From NCBI GenBank assembly GCA_963774415.1, contig CAVZEU010000008.1:124001-188000 (forward strand): DNA of 64,000 nt, written 5' to 3'. Positions 52,600 to 61,857 of this stretch are shown here, one piece after another (the first letter of the stretch is position 1; each line of letters opens with the position of its first letter). The notes beneath the pieces are model-generated. The model was not told the origin of the DNA. It did not search any database and saw only the letters and a program-made list of their open reading frames with translations. The DNA comes from SZUA-36 sp963774415. GTDB taxonomy: Bacteria > Pseudomonadota > Gammaproteobacteria > Xanthomonadales > SZUA-36. A program made the position numbers and the translations under genes.

Positions 52600-53089
52600 G
52601 ATTCCTCTTCCTTTCCTGATAGTTGGTAAGTTCATGCCATTCCCTTGGTGGCTGGCTGAATGAATGCAGGGCCGGGGAATTCTAACAGACAATTCACATT
52701 CAGTTTGGCCACTTGAATCGCCCCCATCGATGTCCTGCAAAAGCTTGACCAGGCCCGCGAAATGCCGTTGCTGGTCCCCGTTCGTGCTCGCATGGCCGCC
52801 TTCGGGCAGGTCCAGCGTACCCGCCGGGAGGGGGTTGGATGCAACCGCCCCGGCGGTTGTGCCTCCCAGGGGCAGTCGGGCTGAAGGCACGCTCCGCCGC
52901 CCCATGGACAGATGAACTGCAAGCCTAACCCTGGACATAAAAATCATATAGCATGTATTCACATGGCGAAATAACGTAATATCATTACGCGGATGTAAAG
53001 GGGAAATCGTTGTTGTCATCCACAGGGACGTTCTTCGTGACAAGCAATCTGACCCAATATTGAATACGTCTAAATTCAAGCGCGAGGCG
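52600..53089. other. Divergent intergenic region between two surface-protein genes
   Basis: About 490 bases separating the two divergent secreted-protein genes. It includes one palindrome annotated separately and AT-rich DNA from 52930 to 52985. No coding sequence or RNA was recognised in the rest. Confidence 0.5.
52975..52989. promoter_or_regulatory. Palindrome upstream of the large surface-protein gene
   Basis: CGTAAT-ATC-ATTACG is a perfect six-base inverted repeat 100 bases before the ATG at 53090, in an AT-rich context. It has the size of a dimeric regulator site. The regulator is unknown. Confidence 0.45.
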
Positions 53090-54259
53090 ATGAACCGCCG
53101 GCACGCCGGCGTTGAACGGTGCGTGCCGGGGGCGCTGCGCGGCCTCTTCGCGGTACTCGTGTTTGTGCTGTTCGCGGGTATTGAAAATGCCGCCGCGCAG
53201 GACCTGGTGAGCCCCACGGCCGGGCCAAGGCCACCGGCCCAGGTGGGCAAACCGACAGAAAGAGCGTTGCAGAGCGCGGGCAGCACGTCGCTGGATTTGC
53301 GCAACATCCCCCGGCAAAAACCGCGGATACGCATGCGCCCGGAGCGGGAGCCGCCGCCGGTCCATCCCGTTGAACTGCCGGGGTACAGCGGGCCCGCCCC
53401 GGCGCCGCGCACGGCCGCGGTGACCGGTCCGTCCGCCCCCGCGCCGGCTCCCATGGACAATTTTGCCGGGCTCGACTTCGCCGACTGGGGCTCGGGCTGG
53501 CCGCCCGACACGGTGGGCGACGTCGGGCCGACTCATTACATCCAGATGGTCAACAGCTCGGTCGGCATCTATGACAAGTCGACCGGCACGCGTCTTGCCG
53601 CGTTCCTGCTGGACTCGTTTTTTTCCCTCGGCAGCTACGGCAACCTGTGCGATACCGATAATTTCGGCGACCCGGTCGTCCTCTACGACAGCTTCGAGGA
53701 CCGCTGGGTGATCAGCGATTTCGCCTTCCAGCTGGATAATCAGCAGAATGTGGTCAACCCGCCCGGCGCCTTCGAGTGCATCGCCGTTTCCAAATCGGGC
53801 GATCCGGTCGCGGGCGGCTGGAACTTCTATTACCTGAATTTCACCGACGGGCTCAACGACTACCCCAAGCTGGGCATCTGGCCGGACGGCATCTACATGG
53901 CCGCCAACATGTTCGACTTCGCCGCCAGCGGCAGCTTCCAGAACAGCCGGGTCTGGGCGCTGAACAAACAGCAGATGTACGCCGGCGACGCCAGTGTCCA
54001 GGTCGTCCAGTTCGACGCCCCGGCCGAGCGAATTCACGCTCCTGCCGGCCAACGCCCGCCTGCAGACGGGCACGCCGCCTGCCGGCGCGCCCAATTATTT
54101 CGCCGTGGTTTGGAATTACAGCAACGCAATCTCCGTTTACAAGTTCCACGCCGATTGGGACAACATTTCGTTGTCGACTTTCACCGGCCCATTCACCAGC
54201 ATCGCGCCGGCGAGCTGGAGCGTCGCGCCCGACACGGTGCCGGCACAGGGCGGGCATAA
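53090..54259 (+). CDS. Large secreted multidomain protein, fragment 1 (frameshifted)
   Basis: First of three overlapping pieces of one broken gene of about 4.2 kb. It starts at ATG 53090 with a signal peptide (LRGLFAVLVFVLFAG, cut near AAAQ), followed by a Pro-rich linker (about 110 residues) and a conserved extracellular domain (DFADWGSGWPPDTVGDVGPTHYIQMVN, VLYDSFEDRWVISDFAF). This module is common in secreted proteins of many phyla; its role is unknown. Sense ends near 54019 (VVQFDAPA); from there the frame turns to nonsense and the homologous sequence continues in another frame, which points to a one-base insertion. Confidence 0.7.
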   Translation: MNRRHAGVERCVPGALRGLFAVLVFVLFAGIENAAAQDLVSPTAGPRPPAQVGKPTERALQSAGSTSLDLRNIPRQKPRIRMRPEREPPPVHPVELPGYSGPAPAPRTAAVTGPSAPAPAPMDNFAGLDFADWGSGWPPDTVGDVGPTHYIQMVNSSVGIYDKSTGTRLAAFLLDSFFSLGSYGNLCDTDNFGDPVVLYDSFEDRWVISDFAFQLDNQQNVVNPPGAFECIAVSKSGDPVAGGWNFYYLNFTDGLNDYPKLGIWPDGIYMAANMFDFAASGSFQNSRVWALNKQQMYAGDASVQVVQFDAPAERIHAPAGQRPPADGHAACRRAQLFRRGLELQQRNLRLQVPRRLGQHFVVDFHRPIHQHRAGELERRARHGAGTGRA

Positions 54260-55250
54260 TATCGACACGCTGACCCCCCGGCTGATGATGCAGAACCAGT
54301 ACAGCAATACCGGCGGCGTGGAATCGCTGTGGAATACGCACACGGTGCTCGGCGGCGCGGCGGGTACGGCGGCCCCGCGCTGGTACCAGGTCGAAGTGAC
54401 GGGGGATTCCGTCGCCGCCAACACCACGCAGGCGGCGACCAGCACGCCGGACACGACGGTCAACCGCTTCATGCCCAGCCTGGCGGTAAACCGGGACGGC
54501 GACATGGCGATCGGCTACAGCGCCTCCTCGTCCACGCTGTACCCGGCCATCCGCTATGCCGGGCGCCTGGCGACGGACACGGCCGACACGCTGCCGCAAA
54601 CCGAGCAATCGCTGGTCGAGGGGACGGGCTCGCAGACGACCTACGGCCGCTGGGGGGACTATTCCGCGATGTCGCTGGACCCGGACGGCTGCACGTTCTG
54701 GTACACCAACGAGTATTACGTCACCACCAGTACCAACTGGCAGACCCGCATCGGCTCGTTCGCGCTGCCGGGTTGCACGACCGTTTCCAGCGGTACGGTC
54801 GAGGGCACGGTCACGGCGACGGCCGGCGGCGCCCCCATCGACGGCGCCACCGTGGCGCTCGGCAGCCGCGTAACGGCCACCGACGGCAGCGGCTTCTACC
54901 AGTTCGCGTCGATACCGGCCGGCACCTATCCGCAGATCGAGGTCAGCGCCACGGGATATTACCCGGATTCTTCGAGCCCGGTGGTGGTCGCGGACGGCGG
55001 TACGACGACCCTGGACTTCTCGCTGGACACCGTGCCGGCCAGTGCCTGCCCCCTCGACACCAGCCAGGCCGATTTCCAGACCGGCGTGCCGGACGGCGTG
55101 GACCTCACGACCAGTCCCGGCGCTGTCAAGCTGGAGGCCTTCGAGGGTGTCGATCAACAAAACACCAATCTTTCAGCAAGAAGTGGCTATGGATTTAATT
55201 CAACTTCTTGGGTGGGCAGACCTTTACCGCCGGTCTCAGCGGCCAGATGA
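53994..55250 (+). CDS. Large secreted multidomain protein, fragment 2 (frameshifted)
   Basis: The real protein resumes here near 54020 (SEFTLLPANARLQTG). It continues the extracellular domain to about 54775, then has a carboxypeptidase-regulatory-like beta-sandwich (VEGTVTATAGGAPIDGATVALG, then GSGFYQFASIPAGTYPQIEV), and the start of a galactose-binding-like module (YGFNSTSWVG). Sense fails near 55215; for about 60 bases the correct reading (GQTFTAGLSGQMTAVDVAL) lies in yet another frame. The GTG at 53994 is only the frame opening and not a true start. Confidence 0.65.
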   Translation: MSRSSSSTPRPSEFTLLPANARLQTGTPPAGAPNYFAVVWNYSNAISVYKFHADWDNISLSTFTGPFTSIAPASWSVAPDTVPAQGGHNIDTLTPRLMMQNQYSNTGGVESLWNTHTVLGGAAGTAAPRWYQVEVTGDSVAANTTQAATSTPDTTVNRFMPSLAVNRDGDMAIGYSASSSTLYPAIRYAGRLATDTADTLPQTEQSLVEGTGSQTTYGRWGDYSAMSLDPDGCTFWYTNEYYVTTSTNWQTRIGSFALPGCTTVSSGTVEGTVTATAGGAPIDGATVALGSRVTATDGSGFYQFASIPAGTYPQIEVSATGYYPDSSSPVVVADGGTTTLDFSLDTVPASACPLDTSQADFQTGVPDGVDLTTSPGAVKLEAFEGVDQQNTNLSARSGYGFNSTSWVGRPLPPVSAAR

Positions 55251-55259
55251 CCGCGGTCG

Positions 55260-57320
55260 ATGTGGCCCTGTTCTGCTCCAAGCTGCACCGGCACCACGCC
55301 GGATATCACCGTGTCGATCCGCGCCGTCTCCGGCGGCCTGCCGACCGGCCCCGATCTCGCCAGCGGCTCCATCCCCGGTTTCTCCAGCGGTTCCGGCAGC
55401 TATTTCAAGGTGACCCTTGATGCGCCGGTCGGCATCAGCGCGGGCAGCCAGTACGCCATCGTATTGCGGACGGACTCGAACCCTTCCGCGGGCACCTATG
55501 CGTACCGCGTTAGCAATAATGCCAACGCCTACTCAGACGGAGAGGGCGTCACATCCGCTGACAGCGGCAACACCTGGAGCGGCCATAACTACGACCTCGG
55601 TTTTCACGTGTATGTCCGCTCGGGCTACGTCGCCGCAGGCAACCTGGTCTCGTCACTGAAAGACAGCAACCCCGCCGCAGGCTATACGCCCCAATGGTCG
55701 ACCCTGTCGTGGAACGCATCGACGCCGGCCAACACCACGTTGCGTTTCCAGGCGGCAGCTTCGAATTCCCCGTCTGGCCCGTTCGATTTCGTCGGGCCCG
55801 ACGGCAGCGCCGGCACCTATTACACCTCGAGCGGGGGCTCGCTGGGCCAGTTCGACGGCAACCGGTATCTCAAGTACAAGGCCTTTTTGAGTACGACCGA
55901 CAGCGCCGCCACGCCGACGCTGAACGACGTCACGGTCTGTTACGACAACGTCCAGGCCAGCGACGTCACCCTGGCCAAGGGCGCAGCGCCTGCTACCTAC
56001 GACACCGTCGGGCAGGTGATTTCGTACACCTACGATGTCGGCAACGCCGGCGGTACGATCCTGGCCGGGCCGGTCACGGTCGCGGACGATAAGGAGACGG
56101 TCAGTTGCCCGGCGCTGACCACGGTCGGCAACCACGACGGCAACCTCGATCCGGCCGAGAGCGTGCAATGCACCGCCTCGCACACGATCGTCCAGGCCGA
56201 CATCAACGCCGGTGCCATCGTCAACCACGCCACCGCCACGGTCGACGGCATCGATTCCAACCAGGACTCCGCGACGGTGACCTCGGGCGCGGCTTCCGCC
56301 GACCTCGCGGTCAGCAAGACCGACAATCTCGACTCGGTCGCCCCGGGCGGTTCCACCAGCTATACCATCGTCGCCAGCAACAACGGGCCCGACGACGTCG
56401 CCGATGCCGCCGTCACGGACAACTTCCCCGCCGGCCTCAGCTGTACCTACACCAGCACCGCGGACGCCGGCGTCAGCGGCAACACCGCGAGCGGCTCGGG
56501 CAATATCGACGATACACTGACATTGCCCGCGGGCGCCGCCGCAACCTATACCGCGAATTGCGACGTTGCCGGCGGTGCCAGCGGTGTGCTGAGTAATACG
56601 GTGACGATTGGTTCCAGCGCCAACGATTCCGTCGGCGGTAACAATTCCGCCACGGATACCACCAACGTGGTCAACTGCACCTATACGGTGAGCCAACCCG
56701 CCGGCGGTGAAACCTGGAGGCAGGGCGAGACCCGGGCCATCAACTGGAGCGGGGCGGGCGACGGCTGCGCGGCAACGGTCAGCATCGAACTATACAAGGG
56801 CGGCGTGTTCAACCTGACCATCGCCGCGGCGACCAGCAACACGTCCTATTCGTGGATTATCCCCTCGGATCAGACGACCGGGACCGATTACAGGGTCCGC
56901 GTCATCGATTCGAGCGCGCCCGATATCCAGGGCCAATCCGCCGCCGATTTCACCATCGATGCGGCTTTCTGCAATACGAACCAGGTGTCGGGCGTCATCG
57001 AGAGCGGCAACGGCACCTACGAGGCCTGCGACACGCTCATCATGGGTCCGGATTTCACCGCCGGCACGGGTGCATCGGTATTCCTGTCCAGCGGGTTGGA
57101 TATCCTGTTCATACCGGGGTTCGTCGTGCAAAGCGGGGCCAGCATCAACGCCGACGTCTGCGGACAAAGCCTGTGCGCGTCCAGCAGCAGCCCGATGCCG
57201 CAGGGCTGCCATTCCTGCGTCGTGCAGATTTGCGATATTGACCCTGCCTGCTGCGGTACGGCGTGGAACCAGTCCTGCGTCGACAAGGTCGCCTCGGTCT
57301 GCGGCCTGGCCTGCCAATAG
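55260..57320 (+). CDS. Large secreted multidomain protein, fragment 3 (frameshifted)
   Basis: The third piece resumes near 55280 (SCTGTTPDITVSIRAV). Modules in order: rest of a jelly-roll module; two DUF11-type repeats (VTLAKGAAPATYDTVGQVISYTYD near 55970, ADLAVSKTDNLDSVAPGGSTSYT near 56310); a Kre9/Knh-like domain (YTVSQPAGGETWRQGETRAINW); and a Cys-rich C-terminus (QICDIDPACCGTAWNQSC, then CGLACQ). It ends with a stop, without a membrane anchor. The ATG at 55260 is only the frame opening. Confidence 0.7.
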   Translation: MWPCSAPSCTGTTPDITVSIRAVSGGLPTGPDLASGSIPGFSSGSGSYFKVTLDAPVGISAGSQYAIVLRTDSNPSAGTYAYRVSNNANAYSDGEGVTSADSGNTWSGHNYDLGFHVYVRSGYVAAGNLVSSLKDSNPAAGYTPQWSTLSWNASTPANTTLRFQAAASNSPSGPFDFVGPDGSAGTYYTSSGGSLGQFDGNRYLKYKAFLSTTDSAATPTLNDVTVCYDNVQASDVTLAKGAAPATYDTVGQVISYTYDVGNAGGTILAGPVTVADDKETVSCPALTTVGNHDGNLDPAESVQCTASHTIVQADINAGAIVNHATATVDGIDSNQDSATVTSGAASADLAVSKTDNLDSVAPGGSTSYTIVASNNGPDDVADAAVTDNFPAGLSCTYTSTADAGVSGNTASGSGNIDDTLTLPAGAAATYTANCDVAGGASGVLSNTVTIGSSANDSVGGNNSATDTTNVVNCTYTVSQPAGGETWRQGETRAINWSGAGDGCAATVSIELYKGGVFNLTIAAATSNTSYSWIIPSDQTTGTDYRVRVIDSSAPDIQGQSAADFTIDAAFCNTNQVSGVIESGNGTYEACDTLIMGPDFTAGTGASVFLSSGLDILFIPGFVVQSGASINADVCGQSLCASSSSPMPQGCHSCVVQICDIDPACCGTAWNQSCVDKVASVCGLACQ

Positions 57321-57436
57321 GGATTTTGCAACGGCGCCTGCCTCGTTCGCGGGGCCGGACCAGGTTGCGGCTGTCTGCCTGGCTACCGGTTTAACCTGCC
57401 CGCTTTACCCTGGCGGCTTGGTTTTGGACCAGGAAT

Positions 57437-59017
57437 CTATAACGAACGGAGTGTCTCCAACACCTCCCAACACTGCGTTTTATTCGGCGAGTTCTGCGAC
57501 CATTTGCGCATTTCATCGACGAATTTTTCAAGTATGTCCTCTGATTCGAGCCTTTGAGCGAGCAGAATTTCCCGCTTCGCCGACGCCTGGTCACCGAGCC
57601 CGGTATGCGCCCAGGCGCAGGTCAGGTGGGGTTGATAGTAATTGGGCGTGCGCTCGACGGCCTGCTGGCCACCGCGCAAGCCCCGGGCGTAGTCCAGCAT
57701 GAACAAGTGGCTCGTGGCGCGGTAGGTCGCCCACAGGCCGAAACGCGGATGATGCGGTGCGCGGGCCTCGGCAGTCTCGATCAGGCCGATGCCGCCGGGG
57801 TCGGAATGGCGCAGGCAGTGCTGCCAGCCGAGCACGGCCAGCGCGTGCGCATCATTCGGGTTCCGCGCGGTCGCGACCTCCAGGTGCCGGATCGCCTCGT
57901 CCGGTCGGTGGAACATCGCGGCCACGATTCCCGCCGATGCGAGCACCTCGGGGTCACTGGGCGCGGCAGCCAGGGCTTCTGCAATCAGCGCATCGGCCTG
58001 CGAGATTGTCGCTGCAGGATTTTCAGCCCACTGGCTGACGACGTTCTGGCTCAGTTGCACTGCGAGGGCCGCGCGGGTAACCGGATCGTCGGGCTCGATC
58101 TCGAGCGCCTCTTGCAGCATGGCGACGATCTGTTTTGCCCTTTCCATCCCGTAGGTCAGTCGCAGCGCCTCTGCCGCCTGGACCCGCTCATAGGCCGAGA
58201 GGTTGAAGCGACCGGTGCGGCGTACGCGGACCGGTTGAGTGGCATTCACCTTGGCGGTGATCGCGGTGGTAATGCTGCAGACAACTTCTTCCTGAACCTC
58301 GAAGAAACGGTCGACGGCCGTATCGTATTTTTCCGCCCACAGCAATACACCCTCGGCGGCATCGCCCAGGTCGGCGCGAATCCTGACCGTTTCACCTGAC
58401 CGCACGAGCGTTGCCGAGACGACAAAGCGTGCGTGCAATGCCTCGCCCACCGCGGCCATATCCGATAGCTCGGCGGAAATTCGCGCGGCGGAGCTGCATG
58501 GCGTCACCCTGAATCGTGGCGTCCACGCCAGCAGCATGGTCAGGTCGCGGGTCAGGCCGTCCGCGAGAAACTGTCCGTCGCCGCCTGGGGACGCATCCAC
58601 CACGGGCAACACTGCGACTGAAAACGGGGGAAAGCGAGCGCTCTTCGAAGGCGCCGCCTGCGTTTCCTCAGCGGCAGCCCAGACCTCCGCATCCAGCCGG
58701 TAACCGAGCTTCGGAACGGTCCGGACTGCGCCAGCGGCCACGGCGACGCCCTTCAGCCCCTTGCGCAGCAGGTAGACGATTCGCGTCAGGCTCTCGTCGC
58801 TGGCAGATGCGCCGGCCCAGAGGCGCGCCACCAGTTCATCGCGTGTCCACAGTTGACCGGGCCGCTCTGACAGGGCAACGAGCAGCGCCATGACCTTCGG
58901 CTCGAGCCGGCAGGCGGACTTCTTGCCGCTGATTCGCAAGGCGTCGGGCTCGATGAGCGCACCATTCATGTAGAAGGGTGTGCGAGCGTTCGCTGCGTTG
59001 TTGCCGGAATCTTCCAT
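57437..59017 (-). CDS. Winged-helix regulator with TolB-like and TPR regions (no membrane helix)
   Basis: A 526-residue protein. Residues 15-110 form an OmpR/PhoB-type winged helix (IEPDALRISGKKSACRLEPKVMALLVAL, RTVPKLGYRLDAEV). A TolB/adenylate-cyclase-associated domain follows (FSVAVLPVVDASPGGDGQFLADGLTRDL) and TPR repeats occupy the rest (residues 270-510). Unlike the similar protein at 13131-15071 no membrane helix is seen, so it should be cytosolic. It converges with the large surface-protein gene and could control it or the upstream collagen-like gene; this is only positional. Confidence 0.85.
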   Translation of the reverse strand: MEDSGNNAANARTPFYMNGALIEPDALRISGKKSACRLEPKVMALLVALSERPGQLWTRDELVARLWAGASASDESLTRIVYLLRKGLKGVAVAAGAVRTVPKLGYRLDAEVWAAAEETQAAPSKSARFPPFSVAVLPVVDASPGGDGQFLADGLTRDLTMLLAWTPRFRVTPCSSAARISAELSDMAAVGEALHARFVVSATLVRSGETVRIRADLGDAAEGVLLWAEKYDTAVDRFFEVQEEVVCSITTAITAKVNATQPVRVRRTGRFNLSAYERVQAAEALRLTYGMERAKQIVAMLQEALEIEPDDPVTRAALAVQLSQNVVSQWAENPAATISQADALIAEALAAAPSDPEVLASAGIVAAMFHRPDEAIRHLEVATARNPNDAHALAVLGWQHCLRHSDPGGIGLIETAEARAPHHPRFGLWATYRATSHLFMLDYARGLRGGQQAVERTPNYYQPHLTCAWAHTGLGDQASAKREILLAQRLESEDILEKFVDEMRKWSQNSPNKTQCWEVLETLRSL

Positions 59018-59301
59018 TCCTCAATAGGCTAGCACAGCAACCTGAGGTCCATCATAAAAAAATCATGTGAGCGTCAGGATTCGGCTCCAGCGTCCAATTA
59101 CGATGAGTTTCGTTCGATCGCCCCAATCCACCGTTGGCGTGCGAGGAACGTTTGAACTCATGCGTTTCCAGACAAAGCAGGATTGAAGCGTCTGGTAGCC
59201 GTGAGCCAGTCATTGTGTTTCTTTAAATCACTGATTCTGTGCGTATCAGTTAATCGTATTTGGCTGAAAAGCATCAAAATTCAAAGCGAGGAGAGAAGAA
59301 T

Positions 59302-59745
59302 ATGAAACGTCTGGTTATAGCCTTGTTCAGCCTGTTGCTCGTCAGCATGTTGAATACCCAATCAGCCGATGCTGCCAAGAAAGGTTCGCAACCAGAGGGG
59401 CACTTAAGCATCAATGAAGTCTTCTATATTGAAGGTGACCCGGATACCTTATTGATTACAGGCAAGGACTTTGACTTTGGTGACGGGTCGCTTGTTGTGT
59501 CCCTCGGCGAGGTAGGCGATCTCAATATACTCAGTGATTCAGCAACTGAGATCGAAGTTGAAATACCCAATCTTCCTGCCGGAGATTACCAGCTTACGGT
59601 ATACCGCGAGGGTGGACAAAGCCAGGGTGATCAGTACGACCTGACGATCGGGGCCGTTGGCCCGCAGGGGCCGCAGGGGCCGGAAGGGCCGAGGGGCCAC
59701 AGGGGCCGCAGGGACCGGAAGGACCACAGGGGCCGGCTGGCTTAG
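59302..59745 (+). CDS. Secreted IPT/TIG-collagen-repeat protein (frameshifted)
   Basis: A secreted protein of 147 readable residues. A signal peptide (MKRLVIALFSLLLVSML, cut near ADAA) is followed by an IPT/TIG domain (HLSINEVFYIEGDPDTLLITGKDF) and a collagen-like region (GPQGPQGPEGP). After GPEGP the frame reads GHRGRRDRKDHRGRLA and stops, while the next frame continues GPQGPQGPEGPQGPAGL, so a C is probably missing near 59692. Further on the sequence would extend to a Cys-bearing domain (VITCGTSPSVEIPC), seen in a third frame. AGGAGAG lies six bases before the ATG. Confidence 0.7.
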   Translation: MKRLVIALFSLLLVSMLNTQSADAAKKGSQPEGHLSINEVFYIEGDPDTLLITGKDFDFGDGSLVVSLGEVGDLNILSDSATEIEVEIPNLPAGDYQLTVYREGGQSQGDQYDLTIGAVGPQGPQGPEGPRGHRGRRDRKDHRGRLA

Positions 59746-60462
59746 GGTGTGCTATCACTCAGTGGCCGTGCAAGGTACCGCAGTCATCACTTGCGGCACC
59801 TCGCCGAGTGTTGAAATCCCATGCACGCGGCCTAAGTTTGTGTTCCTCTCAAAAACTTGACGCCCGGAACGCTGGGGGTATGTCAGGTGGAGCCAGATAT
59901 GCAAGGCCAGCGACGGCTTGTTCTTGGCCGCAATACAGCTTGCGCTCGACAAACACCGAAGATGTCAACATCGTGTAACCCCATCGGCGTCCGCATGCAG
60001 CGGCCACGGTGTAATATTGGCTAGCACTGGCGGATTTAACCGATGAAATTTCCGTCGCGATAAATTGGGACCCAGACGTTCGCCCAATTTGGAGACGGAT
60101 AAGTACTGCTCCAACATATATCGGAAGCAGGAATCCCCGACGGCGGGAACATGCAGATTGCACGTCTGCGCCAGATCTGGTGAACGGGGTGCACGAGTTT
60201 ACATGCCATTACCGGAACGGCGCACAGGACTCACGATGGACAACGCCATCAAGGGTTCGTGCCAAGCGGTTAAGGCCTGTATTGTTCAGCAATGGAGCGT
60301 ACTATCCTTATACTGGCGCCATGCTCGGGGCTCAGGCCAGGAAACCCAGGCCCAACGCAGCTGGAGCCAGGACACCCATCGTCTCCAATGATTTGAGAGA
60401 TAGGTGTCCTGTCTTTCTTTTTCCCTTTCTTTCCTCTTCTGACAGCAGAAAAAGCGACTTGG
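59746..60462. other. Gene-poor region after the collagen-like gene
   Basis: About 720 bases. The first 110 continue the collagen-like protein in shifted frames (VAVQGTAVITC). From 59860 to 60360 no frame gives a recognisable protein; open frames exist but have no family features. A terminator-like hairpin lies near 60369. This may be the decayed end of a larger gene. Confidence 0.5.
60369..60421 (+). terminator. Terminator-like hairpin oriented for plus-strand transcripts
   Basis: AGGACACC (60369-60376) pairs with GGTGTCCT (60403-60410) and is followed by GTCTTTCTTTTT. Inside the loop TCTC and GAGA can form a further short stem. The orientation suits termination of the collagen-like gene, about 620 bases after its stop, which argues the gene once reached further. 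Confidence 0.55.
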
Positions 60463-61857
60463 CTAGGCCACTTTCTTGCGTACATTGACCGTTGATTTGC
60501 CCAGCAGAAAGTCGAGCCCTTTGTCTTCGCAAGTTGCCACGATGAAGATATTTTCATCCGTTACCGGTAACTCGTGTTCCTCGAGTATCTCGGTCGCCTT
60601 GGGGATGCCAGGTTCGATGCGGTCCAGCGGAATGCCGGTAAATACGGGCTTCTTGCGTTGTTTCTCCGCCAGTTCGATGATTTCCGGGTCGGGTTTTACC
60701 GGGGTCTGACCGAAATATCCCAACACCATATCGCCATAATCCGGTGTGATTCGTTTCCAGCGTCCCATCGCCGCATTCATATAGGCCTGTTGGAAGTAGA
60801 ATTGCGACACCGGTGTGACCGATGTGCCGAAACCGCCCTTCCTCACCACCTCGGTCATCTCCTTGATAACCTTCGGGAAAAGATGCAGTGTGTTGATGTC
60901 TCTCATCATCATGGTATTGGCGGTCAACGCACCTCCCGGCATGGGCGCGATGGAGATTATCGGAGACACCTGTTTTGCCTCCGGCGGTACAAAATAATCT
61001 TGCATGCAATCCTCGAACACTTCGACAGCGGTCATCACTTTTTCATGATCGAGGTCCAGCGTGTAGTCGGTGCCCTTCAATGCGTGCCACATGCTCAATA
61101 TATCCGGTTGGGCGGTGCCCCCGGACACCGGGCTTTTCGCCAGGTCGATGCCGTCCACACCCGCCTCGATACCTGCAAGGTACTGCGAGATGCCACAGCC
61201 CACCGTGTCGTGGGTGTGCAATTGGATGTGGGTGGATTCCGGTAACATTTTCCGGGCGCCCTTGATTGTTTCGTATATCTTGCGGGGATTGGCGGTTCCG
61301 GTCGAATCCTTGAAGCAGATGGAATCGAAGGGAACATCCCGGTCCAGTACCTCACGCAGGCGGTCCAGATAAAATTCCGGGGTATGCGCGCCCTCGCAAC
61401 CGGGAGGCAGGTCCATGATCGTAATGGCCAGTTCGTGTTTTAGTCCGTGGTGAGTGATTCGCTCTGCCGAGTACTCGAGATTCCGGATGTCATTCAGCGC
61501 GTCGAAGTTTCTGATGGTCGTTATGCCGTGTTGCTTGAACATCGCGGCATGCAGATCAATGATATCCCTCGGCTGTTGTCTGAGCGCCACAACGTTGATA
61601 CCCCTCGCCAGGGTCTGCAGGTTGGCGTCCGGGCCGGCCTTTTCGCGGAAGGCGTCCATCATGTCGAAGGCGGATTCGTTGCAATACAGGAACAGGCTCT
61701 GGAAACGGGCGCCGCCGCCTGCCTCGAAGTGCGTGATCCCTGCCTCTACGCTGGCCTCCACGGCAGGGAGGAAATCGCTTGTCAGCACCCTGGCTCCGTA
61801 CACGGATTGAAATCCATCGCGAAAAGAGGTGTCCATCAGTTTGATAACTTTTTTCAA
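60463..61857 (-). CDS. Carboxyltransferase of the pyruvate carboxylase/oxaloacetate decarboxylase/5S type
   Basis: A 464-residue TIM-barrel enzyme of the biotin-dependent carboxyltransferase family. Metal and substrate residues are visible: DTSFRDGFQSV near residue 9, the lysine in SICFKDSTGTANPRK near 185 that is carboxylated in relatives, and HTHDTVGCG near 213 with the metal-binding His pair. The first barrel strand has FEAGGGARFQSLFL where relatives have EMWGGATFD. No biotinyl (MKM) domain is fused and no biotin carboxylase or carrier gene lies nearby, so its partner must be elsewhere or it works differently. Confidence 0.85.
   Translation of the reverse strand: MKKVIKLMDTSFRDGFQSVYGARVLTSDFLPAVEASVEAGITHFEAGGGARFQSLFLYCNESAFDMMDAFREKAGPDANLQTLARGINVVALRQQPRDIIDLHAAMFKQHGITTIRNFDALNDIRNLEYSAERITHHGLKHELAITIMDLPPGCEGAHTPEFYLDRLREVLDRDVPFDSICFKDSTGTANPRKIYETIKGARKMLPESTHIQLHTHDTVGCGISQYLAGIEAGVDGIDLAKSPVSGGTAQPDILSMWHALKGTDYTLDLDHEKVMTAVEVFEDCMQDYFVPPEAKQVSPIISIAPMPGGALTANTMMMRDINTLHLFPKVIKEMTEVVRKGGFGTSVTPVSQFYFQQAYMNAAMGRWKRITPDYGDMVLGYFGQTPVKPDPEIIELAEKQRKKPVFTGIPLDRIEPGIPKATEILEEHELPVTDENIFIVATCEDKGLDFLLGKSTVNVRKKVA

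Noticed and set aside
59849..60163. Minus-strand ORF in the gene-poor region
   Set aside because: No family features and no ribosome site; likely the antisense of decayed sequence.
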